Shown here in pieces: positions 43,587 to 52,625 of a stretch of 64,000 nt of DNA. The stretch lies in contig JAZNGF010000049.1 in NCBI GenBank assembly GCA_045576295.1, forward strand, positions 1 to 64,000. Direction: 5' to 3'. The DNA is from CAVALG01 sp045576295 (GTDB lineage: Bacteria > Bacillota > Clostridia > Oscillospirales > Acutalibacteraceae). Under the pieces are notes generated by a model. It ran no database searches. It was not told the origin of the DNA and was given only the letters and a program-made list of their open reading frames with translations. The position numbers and the translations under genes were made by a program. How positions within the stretch are numbered: the stretch's first letter is position 1; every line of letters starts with the position of its first letter.

Positions 43587-45161
43587 ATGAAAAAACGATT
43601 ATCTCAAATTATTTCTTTAATTTTAATCTGCGCGTTTGCCTTAACTCTATGCTCATGCGGAAAGGAAAACAGCAACAACGGAAAAAACGAAAACGGCAAA
43701 CAAGTTTGGTATTTAGGCGGAAATAATGTTTTTGCCGGTGATGTTGATGTTGAAGAACTGTTTGAAGATGTTAAAGATACAGTTGATCCTTCAAAAATCT
43801 ACTCATCTATCGAACTAACAGAAGAAATGCTTCACGGAGTATATACACTTAACAACAAAGAAAAAGACCTTAAAACTGTAAGAAAGGAGATTCCTTTCGA
43901 AGAGGTAAAATTCGAAGATAGCTCTGCAGAATTAACAGTTCTTCCCATAGCTGTATATTTCGGTTCCGAAAACATTTCCTCTTCTGAAACTAAATATAAT
44001 TATTCAGAATATGAGAACATCAGCGATTATGAAGTGGCTGTTCTCGAGCTTGCCAGTGAAGACCAAATAGGCCAAACACCCTGTACTTATGAAATAAACG
44101 GAAACACTCTTACTTTTAAGCAGATTAAGCAAACAAGCGGTGATGAAGAACCATTCACCTATAAGTTTACAGGCGTTGAGTTTAGCTACGATTTCAAGCT
44201 TTCAGGCCCGTATATTACATTTTCTAAAGGCAAGCATTCATTAAAACTTACAGCATACTGCCTTACCGAAAACACAAAAGACGCTTTATCATTATATGGT
44301 TATTCCCTGCCGGATTCACCTTTAATTGATAACTTGGATTACTTTGCAAGCTCAGATGCAATTAACTATGCCGTTATGAGAGATGGCAGTTATTATGATA
44401 TCTCGGCTTTTAAAATGGATGATGCAGGAAGATTTACTGCCTACCTTGCTGAAAAAGACTTATCAAGCAAAAAAACCGATGAATTCATAAACCAATATGC
44501 TTATATAATTCAAAGCTCCGCTAACATCTTCTTAAACAGTTTTAATATAATTCTTCTTGATGGTAGCAAAGCCTATTATTATACCGATGATATAACAGAT
44601 AGAGAAGCACGTTCTTTAGCAGACCAAGGTGCCGACGTTGACTCGTTAACCGACGAAGAAATTGAAGAGATTGCTAAGAAAAAATCTGATTTGTTTGATG
44701 ATCTATATAAAGAATTTGAAGCGCAAGGAATAAATGTTACAATCAACCGCAGCACCGGAGAAATCGCAATGGATGCTTCTGTTCTGTTTGGTGGTGACTC
44801 TGCTGTAATTACCGAAGACGGTAAAGCACTTTTAAATAAGTTCCTTTCAGCATACACATCTATTATCTACAATGAAGAATATGACGGCTTCATATCTAAA
44901 ACTATGGTAGAAGGCCACACAGCACCTATTGCAGGCAGCACCTACGAAAGTGGCTTGCCGCTTTCACAAGAGAGAGCAAATAATGTTAAGAATTATTGCT
45001 TATCATCCGGCACAGGTGTGGAAACATCTAAATTATCATCTACTCTTGAGGCCGTTGGTTTATCTAACAGTAAACCGGTTTATGATTCAAACGGAGAAAT
45101 TGATATGGTTGCTTGCCGCCGCGTTTCATTCCGATTCATTGTTAATATTGATAAACAGTAA
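43587..45161 (+). CDS. Lipoprotein with C-terminal OmpA/MotB-type domain
   Basis: Start at 43587 (MKKRLSQIISLIL) with TAGGAGTG. 524 residues: lipoprotein signal peptide with cysteine in LTLCSCG (about residue 22-24), an Asn/Lys-rich linker, a large extracytoplasmic region without recognised domains (about 60-360), and a C-terminal OmpA-like domain (about 395-524; MVEGHTAP, LSQERANNVKNY). OmpA-like domains bind peptidoglycan. It ends the kinase/FHA-ABC cluster in the same orientation, so it could be the wall-contacting part of that system. Confidence 0.8.
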   Translation: MKKRLSQIISLILICAFALTLCSCGKENSNNGKNENGKQVWYLGGNNVFAGDVDVEELFEDVKDTVDPSKIYSSIELTEEMLHGVYTLNNKEKDLKTVRKEIPFEEVKFEDSSAELTVLPIAVYFGSENISSSETKYNYSEYENISDYEVAVLELASEDQIGQTPCTYEINGNTLTFKQIKQTSGDEEPFTYKFTGVEFSYDFKLSGPYITFSKGKHSLKLTAYCLTENTKDALSLYGYSLPDSPLIDNLDYFASSDAINYAVMRDGSYYDISAFKMDDAGRFTAYLAEKDLSSKKTDEFINQYAYIIQSSANIFLNSFNIILLDGSKAYYYTDDITDREARSLADQGADVDSLTDEEIEEIAKKKSDLFDDLYKEFEAQGINVTINRSTGEIAMDASVLFGGDSAVITEDGKALLNKFLSAYTSIIYNEEYDGFISKTMVEGHTAPIAGSTYESGLPLSQERANNVKNYCLSSGTGVETSKLSSTLEAVGLSNSKPVYDSNGEIDMVACRRVSFRFIVNIDKQ

Positions 45162-45330
45162 ACCTATGAGTAAGTATTTTTATAATTTAACAGAAGTTGG
45201 CGAAGAGTTATATGTTGTTTTCTTATTGAACGAAACAGTCCCTTGCTTATGTTACAGAAAAAGCGAGTGGACAAAGTGATACTTTATTATTAAGCCAAAC
45301 ATCAGTTCAAATTAATACTTTTTATGGTAC

Positions 45331-45369
45331 AAAAAAGGCTATGACACCAAAATGTCATAGCTTTTTTTA
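45331..45369. terminator. Bidirectional terminator between lipoprotein and Crp/Fnr genes
   Basis: Stem GCTATGAC (45338-45345)/GTCATAGC (45354-45361) flanked by A6 and T7, usable on both strands for the convergent genes. Confidence 0.85.
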
Positions 45370-45380
45370 ATTTTAGTAAT

Positions 45381-46040
45381 TTACAATAGTTCAAAATGGT
45401 TTTTGCGGCTTTCAATAATACCCTCGTTTTTAAGTTTGCTAATTTCTGCCGAAAGGCCGCTGCGCTCAACCTCGAGATAATCGGCAAGCTCTTGCCTGTT
45501 AAAGGGTATTTCAAAACTGCTGCTGTCTTTACTTTTTGCCTGAATTGCCAAATAGGTCATAAGTTTATCCCTTGTTGAACGCTTTGAGGTTATCTCAATT
45601 TTTTGGTGGAACATAACATTTTTAGTTGCAAGCTCCCTCATCAGATTGAAAATAAGCCTCTGGTGAAAGCCGCAGTTATTATTGCAGGTGTGAAGAATGT
45701 GATTGCAGTCGATTAGCATAACCTCACTTGGGTCGTTCGCAATAATGGTTACAGGGATCGACTCAACCCCGGCGCAGGCAAATGCCTCGGCAAAGGTTTG
45801 CCCCGGCTTTGCAACACCAACTATGCTTCGGTTGCCAAAATAATCATACCTAACCATTTGCACCGAGCCCGAAAGAACAACGCCAATATATTTTGCAGGG
45901 TTACCTTCGGAAATTATGGTGTACTTCTTATCGAAAAACTCAACATAAGCACCAAGGCAGCCAAGCATTTTAATTAAATCGTCTTTTTGGATATTGTCAA
46001 AAAGTTTGCATTTTTTTAAAACATCAAAATATTTTTTCAT
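45381..46040 (-). CDS. Crp/Fnr-family transcriptional regulator
   Basis: 219 residues: cyclic-nucleotide-binding-like beta barrel (about 15-125; SEGNPAKYIGVVLSGSVQ, PGQTFAEAFA) and a C-terminal winged helix (about 145-219; FNRQELADYLEVERSGLSAEISKLKNEGII). It lacks the N-terminal FNR cysteine cluster, though it has scattered cysteines (CNHILHTCNNNC) near the dimer helix. Divergent from ferredoxin/flavodiiron genes, it resembles HcpR/YeiL-type regulators of nitrosative or oxidative stress. A palindrome in the shared upstream region is its likely site. Confidence 0.88.
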   Translation of the reverse strand: MKKYFDVLKKCKLFDNIQKDDLIKMLGCLGAYVEFFDKKYTIISEGNPAKYIGVVLSGSVQMVRYDYFGNRSIVGVAKPGQTFAEAFACAGVESIPVTIIANDPSEVMLIDCNHILHTCNNNCGFHQRLIFNLMRELATKNVMFHQKIEITSKRSTRDKLMTYLAIQAKSKDSSSFEIPFNRQELADYLEVERSGLSAEISKLKNEGIIESRKNHFELL

Positions 46041-46052
46041 ATTTCTCCTTTT

Positions 46053-46068
46053 TGTTGAAAATTCAACA
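46053..46068. promoter_or_regulatory. Crp/Fnr-type operator
   Basis: A perfect palindrome TGTTGAA-AA-TTCAACA. Its centre is about 41 bp upstream of the start expected from the ferredoxin -10 box, the class II activator position, and just upstream of the regulator's own ribosome site on the other strand. Confidence 0.7.
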
Positions 46069-46089
46069 GAATTGTTTGTTTTATTGTAC

Positions 46090-46095
46090 TATAAT
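46090..46095 (+). promoter_or_regulatory. -10 box of the ferredoxin gene
   Basis: TATAAT without a recognisable -35 at the right distance; the operator replaces it, as expected for an activated promoter. Confidence 0.6.
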
Positions 46096-46124
46096 AAAAC
46101 CACAAAATCAAGGAGTTGATACTA

Positions 46125-46823
46125 TTGCTTAGAAAAATTATAAAAATTGATGAAGATAAATGCAACGGTTGCGGCGCTTGCGCTGCCGCCTGCCACGAAG
46201 GCGCTATTGAAATGATTAACGGCAAAGCAAAGTTAACCCGCGAAGACTATTGCGATGGTTTGGGCGACTGCCTCCCCTCTTGCCCCACAGGTGCCATAAC
46301 CTTTGAAACACGCGAAGCACCTGCGTATAACGAGCAAGCGGTTATGGAAGCAAAAAATAAAAAGCCAGGCACTAAACTTCCCTGTGGCTGCCCCGGAACG
46401 CTCTCTAAAACTATTAAAAGAGAGGTAAGTGCTTCACCTGTTAAACCTTCTGCTGTAGCAAGCCAGCTTTCGCAGTGGCCCTGCCAAATTAAACTTGTTC
46501 CCGTAAACGCGCCGTATTTTGAAAATGCTCACCTGCTCATAGCAGCCGATTGCACCGCATTTGCATACGGAAATTTCCATAACGAATTTATTCGAAACCA
46601 TATCACCCTCATCGGTTGCCCAAAGCTTGATGAAGGCGACTATGCCGAAAAGCTAACCCAAATTATTGCAAACAATAACATTAAAAGCGTTAAGGTTGTT
46701 AGAATGGAAGTTCCCTGCTGCGGCGGCATTGAAAATGCTGCCCGCCGCGCCCTTATGGCAAGCGGAAAATTTATTCCTTGGCAGGTTATTACCATATCGA
46801 CCGATGGGAAAATTCTTGATTAA
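46125..46823 (+). CDS. 2[4Fe-4S] ferredoxin with C-terminal cysteine domain
   Basis: Probable TTG start at 46125, nine bases after AGGAG; an earlier TTG at 46116 touches the ribosome site. 232 residues. The N-terminal about 60 residues hold two 4Fe-4S motifs (CNGCGACAAAC and CDGLGDCLPSC; the second has a wider spacing). The rest has CGCPG, an AADCTAFAYGNFH segment and VPCCGG, typical of ferredoxin-like proteins near hydroxylamine reductase or flavodiiron genes in anaerobes. Probably an electron carrier for the FprA protein encoded next. Exact role unknown. Confidence 0.82.
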   Translation: MLRKIIKIDEDKCNGCGACAAACHEGAIEMINGKAKLTREDYCDGLGDCLPSCPTGAITFETREAPAYNEQAVMEAKNKKPGTKLPCGCPGTLSKTIKREVSASPVKPSAVASQLSQWPCQIKLVPVNAPYFENAHLLIAADCTAFAYGNFHNEFIRNHITLIGCPKLDEGDYAEKLTQIIANNNIKSVKVVRMEVPCCGGIENAARRALMASGKFIPWQVITISTDGKILD

Positions 46824-46830
46824 ACGAATA

Positions 46831-46859
46831 TTGTAATTACCAATAATAATTTATATAAT
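46831..46859 (+). promoter_or_regulatory. fprA promoter
   Basis: TTGTAA (46831-46836), 17 bp, TATAAT (46854-46859), so fprA can be expressed apart from the ferredoxin gene. Confidence 0.65.
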
Positions 46860-46890
46860 AAAAACAAGAAATATTTAGGAGGAACTAAAT

Positions 46891-48681
46891 ATGTATATCA
46901 CTAACGACATAAAATATATTGGTGTGAACGACCATAAGGTTGACCTTTTCGAAGGGCAATACCGCGTTCCGAACGGCATTTCGTATAACTCGTATGCTAT
47001 AATCGACGAAAAAATCGCGGTTATGGATACCGTTGACGCCGAATTCACCCACGAATGGCTCGATAACCTTCAAAACGTGCTCAGCGGCAGAACCCCCGAT
47101 TATTTAATCATTCAGCACATGGAGCCCGACCATTCAGCCAACATTATGAATTTTGTTAACGCCTACCCCGATGTGAAGATTGTATCATCTGCCAAGGCCT
47201 TTGCAATGATGAACAACTTCTTCGCAACCGATTTTGCTGAACGCCAAATAGTTGTTGGCGAAGGCGACACATTATCACTTGGCAAACACAATCTAACCTT
47301 TGTTACAGCACCAATGGTGCATTGGCCCGAAGTTATCGTAACCTACGACAGCACCGATAAGGTTTTGTTCTCGGCCGATGGTTTCGGCAAATTCGGCGCA
47401 CTCGACAGAGATGAGCCGTGGGCCGATGAAGCTCGCCGCTATTTTATAGGCATTGTTGGAAAATACGGCGCGCAGGTTCAGGCGCTTCTTAAAAAGGCTG
47501 CCGGGCTTGACATTGAAAAAATCTGCCCTCTGCACGGCCCCGTATTAACCGAAAATTTAGGTTACTATTTAGGCCTTTACAACACCTGGTCGAGCTATCA
47601 GCCCGAAACCGAAGGTATAGTTATTGCCTACACATCGGTTTACGGCAACACAAAAAAAGCTGTTATGCAGCTTAGCGAAAAGCTAAAGGCTAACGGATGC
47701 CCAAGTGTTGTTGTTCACGACCTTGCAAGGTGCGATATGGCTGAAGCCGTTGGTGATGCCTTCCGTTACAGCAAGTTAGTTCTTGCAACAACCACCTACA
47801 ACGCCGAAATATTCCCCCATATGCGCGAATTTATCAACCACTTGATTGAGCGCAATTTCAGCAATCGCACCGTTGCGTTAATTGAAAACGGAAGCTGGGC
47901 ACCGCTTGCCGCTAAGGTTATGCGCACAAAACTTGAAAACTGCAAAAACTTAACCTTCACCGATACTACTGTTAAGATTTTATCGGCACTCAATGCCGAT
48001 AGCACCGAGCAGCTAAACGCTCTTGTAAATGAGCTTTGCAAGGAATATTTAGCGCAGCAGGATTCAACTGCAAACAAAAACGATATGACAGCGCTTTTCA
48101 ATATAGGCTATGGCTTATATGTTGTAACATCAAACGACGGAAAGAAGGATAATGGACTTATTGTTAACACCGTAACCCAGGTTACCGACACACCAAACAG
48201 GGTTGCCGTTACCATAAACAAACAAAACTATTCACATCACGTTATTAAACAAACAGGCATAATGAACATTAACTGCTTAACGGTTGATGCACCCTTTATG
48301 GTTTTTGAAAACTTCGGCTTCGTTAGCGGCCGTAATGTTGACAAGTTTGCCAACTGCGAGCCACTTCGTTCTGATAACGGTTTGGTCTTCCTTCCCCGAT
48401 ATATTAATTCATTTATGTCTCTAAAGGTTGAACAATATGTCGACCTTGACACTCACGGAATGTTCATCTGCTCGGTAACAGAGGCAAGGGTTATATCCGA
48501 CAGGGAAACCATGACCTACACCTATTACCACGAGAATGTTAAACCGAAACCGGAAACCGAGGGTAAAAAAGGTTTTGTTTGCAAAATATGCGGCTGGGTA
48601 TACGAAGGTGATACACTCCCCGATGATATTGTTTGCCCCCTTTGCAAGCACGGCGCGGCCGACTTTGAAGAGATAAAATAG
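46891..48681 (+). CDS. Flavodiiron protein with flavin reductase and rubredoxin domains
   Basis: 596 residues in four modules: metallo-beta-lactamase-type diiron domain (about 1-250; HMEPDH 76-81 gives four ligands, later histidine in VHWPE, aspartate in SADGF, histidine in PLHGP), flavodoxin (about 255-395; AYTSVYGNTKKA), flavin reductase-like (about 410-545), and rubredoxin (about 555-596; CKICGWVYEG, CPLCKHG). Such enzymes reduce O2 or NO in the cytoplasm of anaerobes. The fused modules make it nearly self-sufficient for electron transfer. Neighbours (ferredoxin, rubredoxin, Crp/Fnr) support a stress-defence role. Confidence 0.94.
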   Translation: MYITNDIKYIGVNDHKVDLFEGQYRVPNGISYNSYAIIDEKIAVMDTVDAEFTHEWLDNLQNVLSGRTPDYLIIQHMEPDHSANIMNFVNAYPDVKIVSSAKAFAMMNNFFATDFAERQIVVGEGDTLSLGKHNLTFVTAPMVHWPEVIVTYDSTDKVLFSADGFGKFGALDRDEPWADEARRYFIGIVGKYGAQVQALLKKAAGLDIEKICPLHGPVLTENLGYYLGLYNTWSSYQPETEGIVIAYTSVYGNTKKAVMQLSEKLKANGCPSVVVHDLARCDMAEAVGDAFRYSKLVLATTTYNAEIFPHMREFINHLIERNFSNRTVALIENGSWAPLAAKVMRTKLENCKNLTFTDTTVKILSALNADSTEQLNALVNELCKEYLAQQDSTANKNDMTALFNIGYGLYVVTSNDGKKDNGLIVNTVTQVTDTPNRVAVTINKQNYSHHVIKQTGIMNINCLTVDAPFMVFENFGFVSGRNVDKFANCEPLRSDNGLVFLPRYINSFMSLKVEQYVDLDTHGMFICSVTEARVISDRETMTYTYYHENVKPKPETEGKKGFVCKICGWVYEGDTLPDDIVCPLCKHGAADFEEIK

Positions 48682-48728
48682 GCATTTTAATGCTTTATTT
48701 ATAACAAAAAATTTTGGAGGTATTTAAA

Positions 48729-48890
48729 ATGGAAAAATATGTATGCGATGTATGCGGCTGGGTTTACGATGAGGCAGCAGGACTGCCCGATGAAGGCATA
48801 GCACCCGGAACAAAGTTTGAAGATCTCCCTGAAGACTTTGCATGCCCCTTATGCGCAGTTGGCAAAGATATGTTCAGCGAAGAAGCGTAA
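48729..48890 (+). CDS. Rubredoxin
   Basis: A 53-residue protein with two CxxC knuckles (CDVCGWVYD at 6-14 and CPLCAVGKD at 39-47) that bind one iron. The intervening PDEGIAPGTKFEDLPEDFACP is standard rubredoxin. Ribosome site TTGGAGG. It lies 47 bp after the flavodiiron gene, which already has its own rubredoxin domain, so this free carrier may serve other reductases such as rubrerythrin or provide extra capacity. Confidence 0.96.
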   Translation: MEKYVCDVCGWVYDEAAGLPDEGIAPGTKFEDLPEDFACPLCAVGKDMFSEEA

Positions 48891-48910
48891 AACACATCAG
48901 AAAAGCATAC

Positions 48911-48943
48911 AACGCTCCCGATTGAAAATCAGGAGCGTTTTTA
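48911..48943 (+). terminator. Terminator after the rubredoxin gene
   Basis: A 13-bp stem with one mismatch (48911-48923/48927-48939) and a T-rich tail. Confidence 0.88.
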
Positions 48944-48999
48944 TTTTATAAATCACTTTTACTATCAAAATAATGAGTTGAAACATACGGGGCTTTCTA

Positions 49000-49028
49000 T
49001 TGATTTTAAGGGTTCGATATGATATAAT
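49000..49028 (+). promoter_or_regulatory. Promoter of the glycosylation cluster
   Basis: TTGATT (49000-49005), 17 bp, TATAAT (49023-49028), about 45 bp before the YfhO gene. Confidence 0.75.
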
Positions 49029-49073
49029 TACAAAAATTGTATTTATAAAACAATTAAGAAGGTATGCAGCTAT

Positions 49074-51482
49074 ATGTTATCACGAATCCGAAACAAAAAA
49101 GCAACCGTTGCAATCTCTCCTGATTTATCAAAACCTGTAATTTCAAAATTCACAAGTTTTGTTAGCAATCATCCTTTAACCGTTTTGTCTTCTTTAATGC
49201 TTATAACATCAATAATTGTCTTTTTTCAATTTTTATTTCAAAAGCAGGTATTCATATATCAAGATATAGGCAGTGATACACAAAACGTTTATTATCCTTT
49301 TTTTATTTCTCTGCAAAGAAAATTAGCCACTGGCGATTATTCCATGTGGGATTTCACATACGGATTAGGAACAAATATTATTACAAGGCAAACCGACGTT
49401 GGCAATATTTTCACCTGGTTCGCATGCCTATTTGGTGCTGGTGCAATTAAATATGTTTTAGTAATTACACAGATTATAAAAATATTACTTTCAGGATATA
49501 TATGCTACTTTTACCTTGATACATTTAAGTTCTCAACGTTATCAAAGGTTGTTTTTTCGTATACCTTTGCATTTAATGGTTTTACAATTTTGTGGGGTCA
49601 ACATTATTTTTTTGCAAACGCAAGCTTATATATAGTGCTTGCATTATTAGCAATTGAAAAATCATTTGTTAATAAAAACGGTTACTTGCTTATGGCTTTT
49701 GCAACCTTTGCTGCCATGGTAAACTCGTATTATCTGGCATATATGATATTGCTTGTGTCGGCAATTTACGCACTCTTTAGGCTTATGGCTCTATATTCTT
49801 TTAAGGAATTTGGCATCGTTGCAAAAAAAATTGGTGGTTTAATATGTGCTGTTCTTGTTGGTGCAGCTATGTCAGCATTTTTATTCTTACCGGCTGTTTC
49901 AATAATTATGGGAACCAGCTCACGCATTGGTTCAACCTCATTAATTGAAGGAATCAAGATATTTGCTTCTTCAAGTTATGACAGTAAAACCGTTCACGGC
50001 ATTTTTGCAAGATTATTTTCAAACAATTTAACAGGTTCTATTGATTATTCAGGCCCATTAAATTATTACGAAATGCCTCAGTGGTTTTTCACAAGCTTTA
50101 TTTTATTTTTCAGCATAATTTTTATTTCAGAAATTTTCTTTAACAAACAAGAAAAAATTAAAATTAAAATATTAAAGCTTATATCGGTTGCTTTAGTAAT
50201 TTTACTTGCTTTTCATCCATTTTTATCGTTTATTCTAAATGGTTTTGTATGCAACTTCTTTAGATACACATATTTAATAATGCCCTTATTTGCCGTTTGC
50301 TTTGCAGGAGTGTTAGATAAGATTGCAAACAGAAAATTAACCTACGGTAAAACGCAGATAATCGTTGCTTTCATATTATCTTTATTGGTTATGCTGTCAG
50401 TAATTTTAAAAACTAACCATACAAGCAATCTTGTGAAGGCATTAGGATATTTGTATGCTTTCATGACTGTAATTTTAGCAACACTTGCAATTGTTATTAT
50501 TTCGAAGAAAACATCAGCTGCAAAAAGGGCGCTCTGTCTTGCCTGCGTAACATTGTTAATTATCAGTAATGTAGTTGTTGAAAGCAACTTCACAACCAAC
50601 AGAAGAACCGTATCAAGCACCAACCCGAAGATTTATTTAACAAGCGGTAATGATGATGTTGCTAAAGCTCTTCAATATCTTGAAGAAACAGATAAATCCT
50701 TTTATCGAACCGATAAAACCTTCCAAGATATTGCGCTTTTAAACGATAGCCTGCTGCAAGGGTATTACGGTGTTTCAACATATAATTCGGTTATAAATAA
50801 AAATATACCTCAGTTTGCTGATACTTTCTGCCCGGATTTCAAAATTCTCCACGCCAACGCCTATTACGATTTTAGAGAAATATATGATAATGTTAGTGTT
50901 TGCTCTCTGCTTGGTGTTAAATATATACTATCGCACGAACTTATAACCAACATACCCGAATACTCATATGTTAAAACCTTTGGAACTGTTCACCTTTACA
51001 AAAACGATTCTGTAACTAACATTGGCAGATTTTACACCAATTCTATTGATTACGAAAGTTACCTTTCTTTAAGTGATGAAGAAAAATTAAAAATTTTAGA
51101 TGATACTATTATTTTAGATAATACTAATGAACCAACACTCACCGCAAAAACCTCGTCAAAAGAATCAAGCGTATCATTTGAAAAGCCAAAAAACAGCAGC
51201 CACGTTTCAGGAAGTGTTAATGCAAAACAGGATGGATATGTGTTTTTACCAATTCCGCTTGAAAATGGCTGGAAGGCCTATGTTGATGGCAAAGAAACCG
51301 AGATAGTTTTGGCCGATTTAGCCTTTTCTGCCGTAAGGGTTTCAGAAGGAACCCACACAGTAGAGTTTAAATATAACACTCCTTTACTTAAAGAAGGGTG
51401 CATTATATCGGTTGTTGGCTTAATTGTTTTTGCAATTTGGTCAGCTGTATTAATATTCCACAACAAAAAGAATAGAGGGTAA
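49074..51482 (+). CDS. YfhO-family membrane glycosyltransferase
   Basis: 802 residues with about 13 transmembrane helices, the GT-C-like YfhO family. A helix at about 30-52 is followed by an extracytoplasmic loop with the acidic pair YQDIGSDTQ, a likely catalytic region. A C-terminal soluble domain (about 500-775, with LPIPLENGWKAYVDGKE) precedes the last helix, as usual for YfhO. In Bacillus and Listeria YfhO acts with a CsbB-type GT2 and a GtcA flippase to glycosylate lipoteichoic acid outside the cell. The downstream GT2 and small membrane genes match that scheme. Acceptor unknown here. Confidence 0.85.
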   Translation: MLSRIRNKKATVAISPDLSKPVISKFTSFVSNHPLTVLSSLMLITSIIVFFQFLFQKQVFIYQDIGSDTQNVYYPFFISLQRKLATGDYSMWDFTYGLGTNIITRQTDVGNIFTWFACLFGAGAIKYVLVITQIIKILLSGYICYFYLDTFKFSTLSKVVFSYTFAFNGFTILWGQHYFFANASLYIVLALLAIEKSFVNKNGYLLMAFATFAAMVNSYYLAYMILLVSAIYALFRLMALYSFKEFGIVAKKIGGLICAVLVGAAMSAFLFLPAVSIIMGTSSRIGSTSLIEGIKIFASSSYDSKTVHGIFARLFSNNLTGSIDYSGPLNYYEMPQWFFTSFILFFSIIFISEIFFNKQEKIKIKILKLISVALVILLAFHPFLSFILNGFVCNFFRYTYLIMPLFAVCFAGVLDKIANRKLTYGKTQIIVAFILSLLVMLSVILKTNHTSNLVKALGYLYAFMTVILATLAIVIISKKTSAAKRALCLACVTLLIISNVVVESNFTTNRRTVSSTNPKIYLTSGNDDVAKALQYLEETDKSFYRTDKTFQDIALLNDSLLQGYYGVSTYNSVINKNIPQFADTFCPDFKILHANAYYDFREIYDNVSVCSLLGVKYILSHELITNIPEYSYVKTFGTVHLYKNDSVTNIGRFYTNSIDYESYLSLSDEEKLKILDDTIILDNTNEPTLTAKTSSKESSVSFEKPKNSSHVSGSVNAKQDGYVFLPIPLENGWKAYVDGKETEIVLADLAFSAVRVSEGTHTVEFKYNTPLLKEGCIISVVGLIVFAIWSAVLIFHNKKNRG

Positions 51483-51487
51483 TAATA

Positions 51488-52615
51488 ATGATTAATTTTA
51501 ATGTTCCGCCCTTTGTAGGCACCGAGCTTGAATATGTAAAAAAAGCGGTTGATAACAAAAAAATCTGCGGTGACGGTGAGTTCACAAAGCTTTGCAACAA
51601 ATGGATTGAAGATAAAACAGGTACAGCTAAAGCGCTATTAACAACCTCTTGCACGCACGCATTAGAAATGGCGGCAATTCTTTGCGATATTAAAGAAGGC
51701 GATGAGGTTATAATGCCCTCATACACCTTTGTTTCAACGGCTGATGCTTTTGTTAGCCGCGGCGCAAAGATAGTTTTTGTTGATATCCGCCCCGACACAC
51801 TTAACATTAACGAACAGTTAATTGAGGCAGCCATTACCGATAAAACCAAGGTTATTGTTCCGGTGCACTATGCAGGCGTTGCATGCGAAATGGACACAAT
51901 ACTTGAAATTGCTAAAAAGCACAACTTAAAAGTTGTTGAAGATGCGGCGCAAGGTGTAACCTCAACCTACAAGGGCCGCCAACTTGGCGCTATTGGCGAT
52001 TATGGATGTTACTCCTTCCACGAAACCAAGAACTTCAGCATGGGCGAAGGAGGAGCACTGTTAATTAAAAATGCAGCAGATGCCGAGCAAGCCGAAATCA
52101 TTCGTGAAAAGGGCACCAACCGCAGCAAGTTTTTCCGCGGCCAGATAGATAAATACACCTGGGTTGATTTTGGTTCTTCATATCTTCCAAGCGATATGAA
52201 CGCTGCATACCTTTGGGCGCAACTTGAAAAGGTTGACGATATTTGCAGCAACCGTATTGCAAGCTGGAACAGATACTACGAAGGGCTGAAATGCTTGGCA
52301 AACAGTGGTTGCATTGAACTTCCCACCATCCCTGAGCACTGTGAACATAATGCTCATATGTTTTATATTAAAACAAAAAACATTGAAGAACGCAGTAAAC
52401 TTATACAACACCTCAAAGAAAACGGCATAATGTCGGTATTCCATTACATTCCGCTTCATTCAGCTCCTGCAGGCAAAAAATTCGGAAGATTCCACGGTGA
52501 AGACATATATACAACATCTGAATCTGAACGTTTGCTCAGGCTTCCGATGTATTATGGCCTTGAAAATGATGCTATTGACAAAACTATTTCACTGATAAAA
52601 GATTTTTACAAATAA
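51488..52615 (+). CDS. dTDP-4-amino-4,6-dideoxygalactose transaminase (WecE/RffA-like)
   Basis: A 375-residue PLP aminotransferase of the DegT/DnrJ/EryC1 family. The N-terminus (MINFNVPPFVGTELEYV) and CSYSFHETKN-type segment with the PLP lysine (YSFHETKNFSMGEGGA, about residue 181) match WecE/RffA, which aminates dTDP-4-keto-6-deoxyglucose to dTDP-Fuc4N. It starts 5 bp after the YfhO gene. The RmlA/RmlB enzymes needed for its substrate are not in the window. Confidence 0.9.
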   Translation: MINFNVPPFVGTELEYVKKAVDNKKICGDGEFTKLCNKWIEDKTGTAKALLTTSCTHALEMAAILCDIKEGDEVIMPSYTFVSTADAFVSRGAKIVFVDIRPDTLNINEQLIEAAITDKTKVIVPVHYAGVACEMDTILEIAKKHNLKVVEDAAQGVTSTYKGRQLGAIGDYGCYSFHETKNFSMGEGGALLIKNAADAEQAEIIREKGTNRSKFFRGQIDKYTWVDFGSSYLPSDMNAAYLWAQLEKVDDICSNRIASWNRYYEGLKCLANSGCIELPTIPEHCEHNAHMFYIKTKNIEERSKLIQHLKENGIMSVFHYIPLHSAPAGKKFGRFHGEDIYTTSESERLLRLPMYYGLENDAIDKTISLIKDFYK

Positions 52616-52625
52616 AGGATGAATA

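Noticed and set aside
49009..49030. GGTTCGA stretch resembling a tRNA T-loop
   Set aside because: No acceptor or anticodon stems around it; it lies inside a sigma-A promoter.
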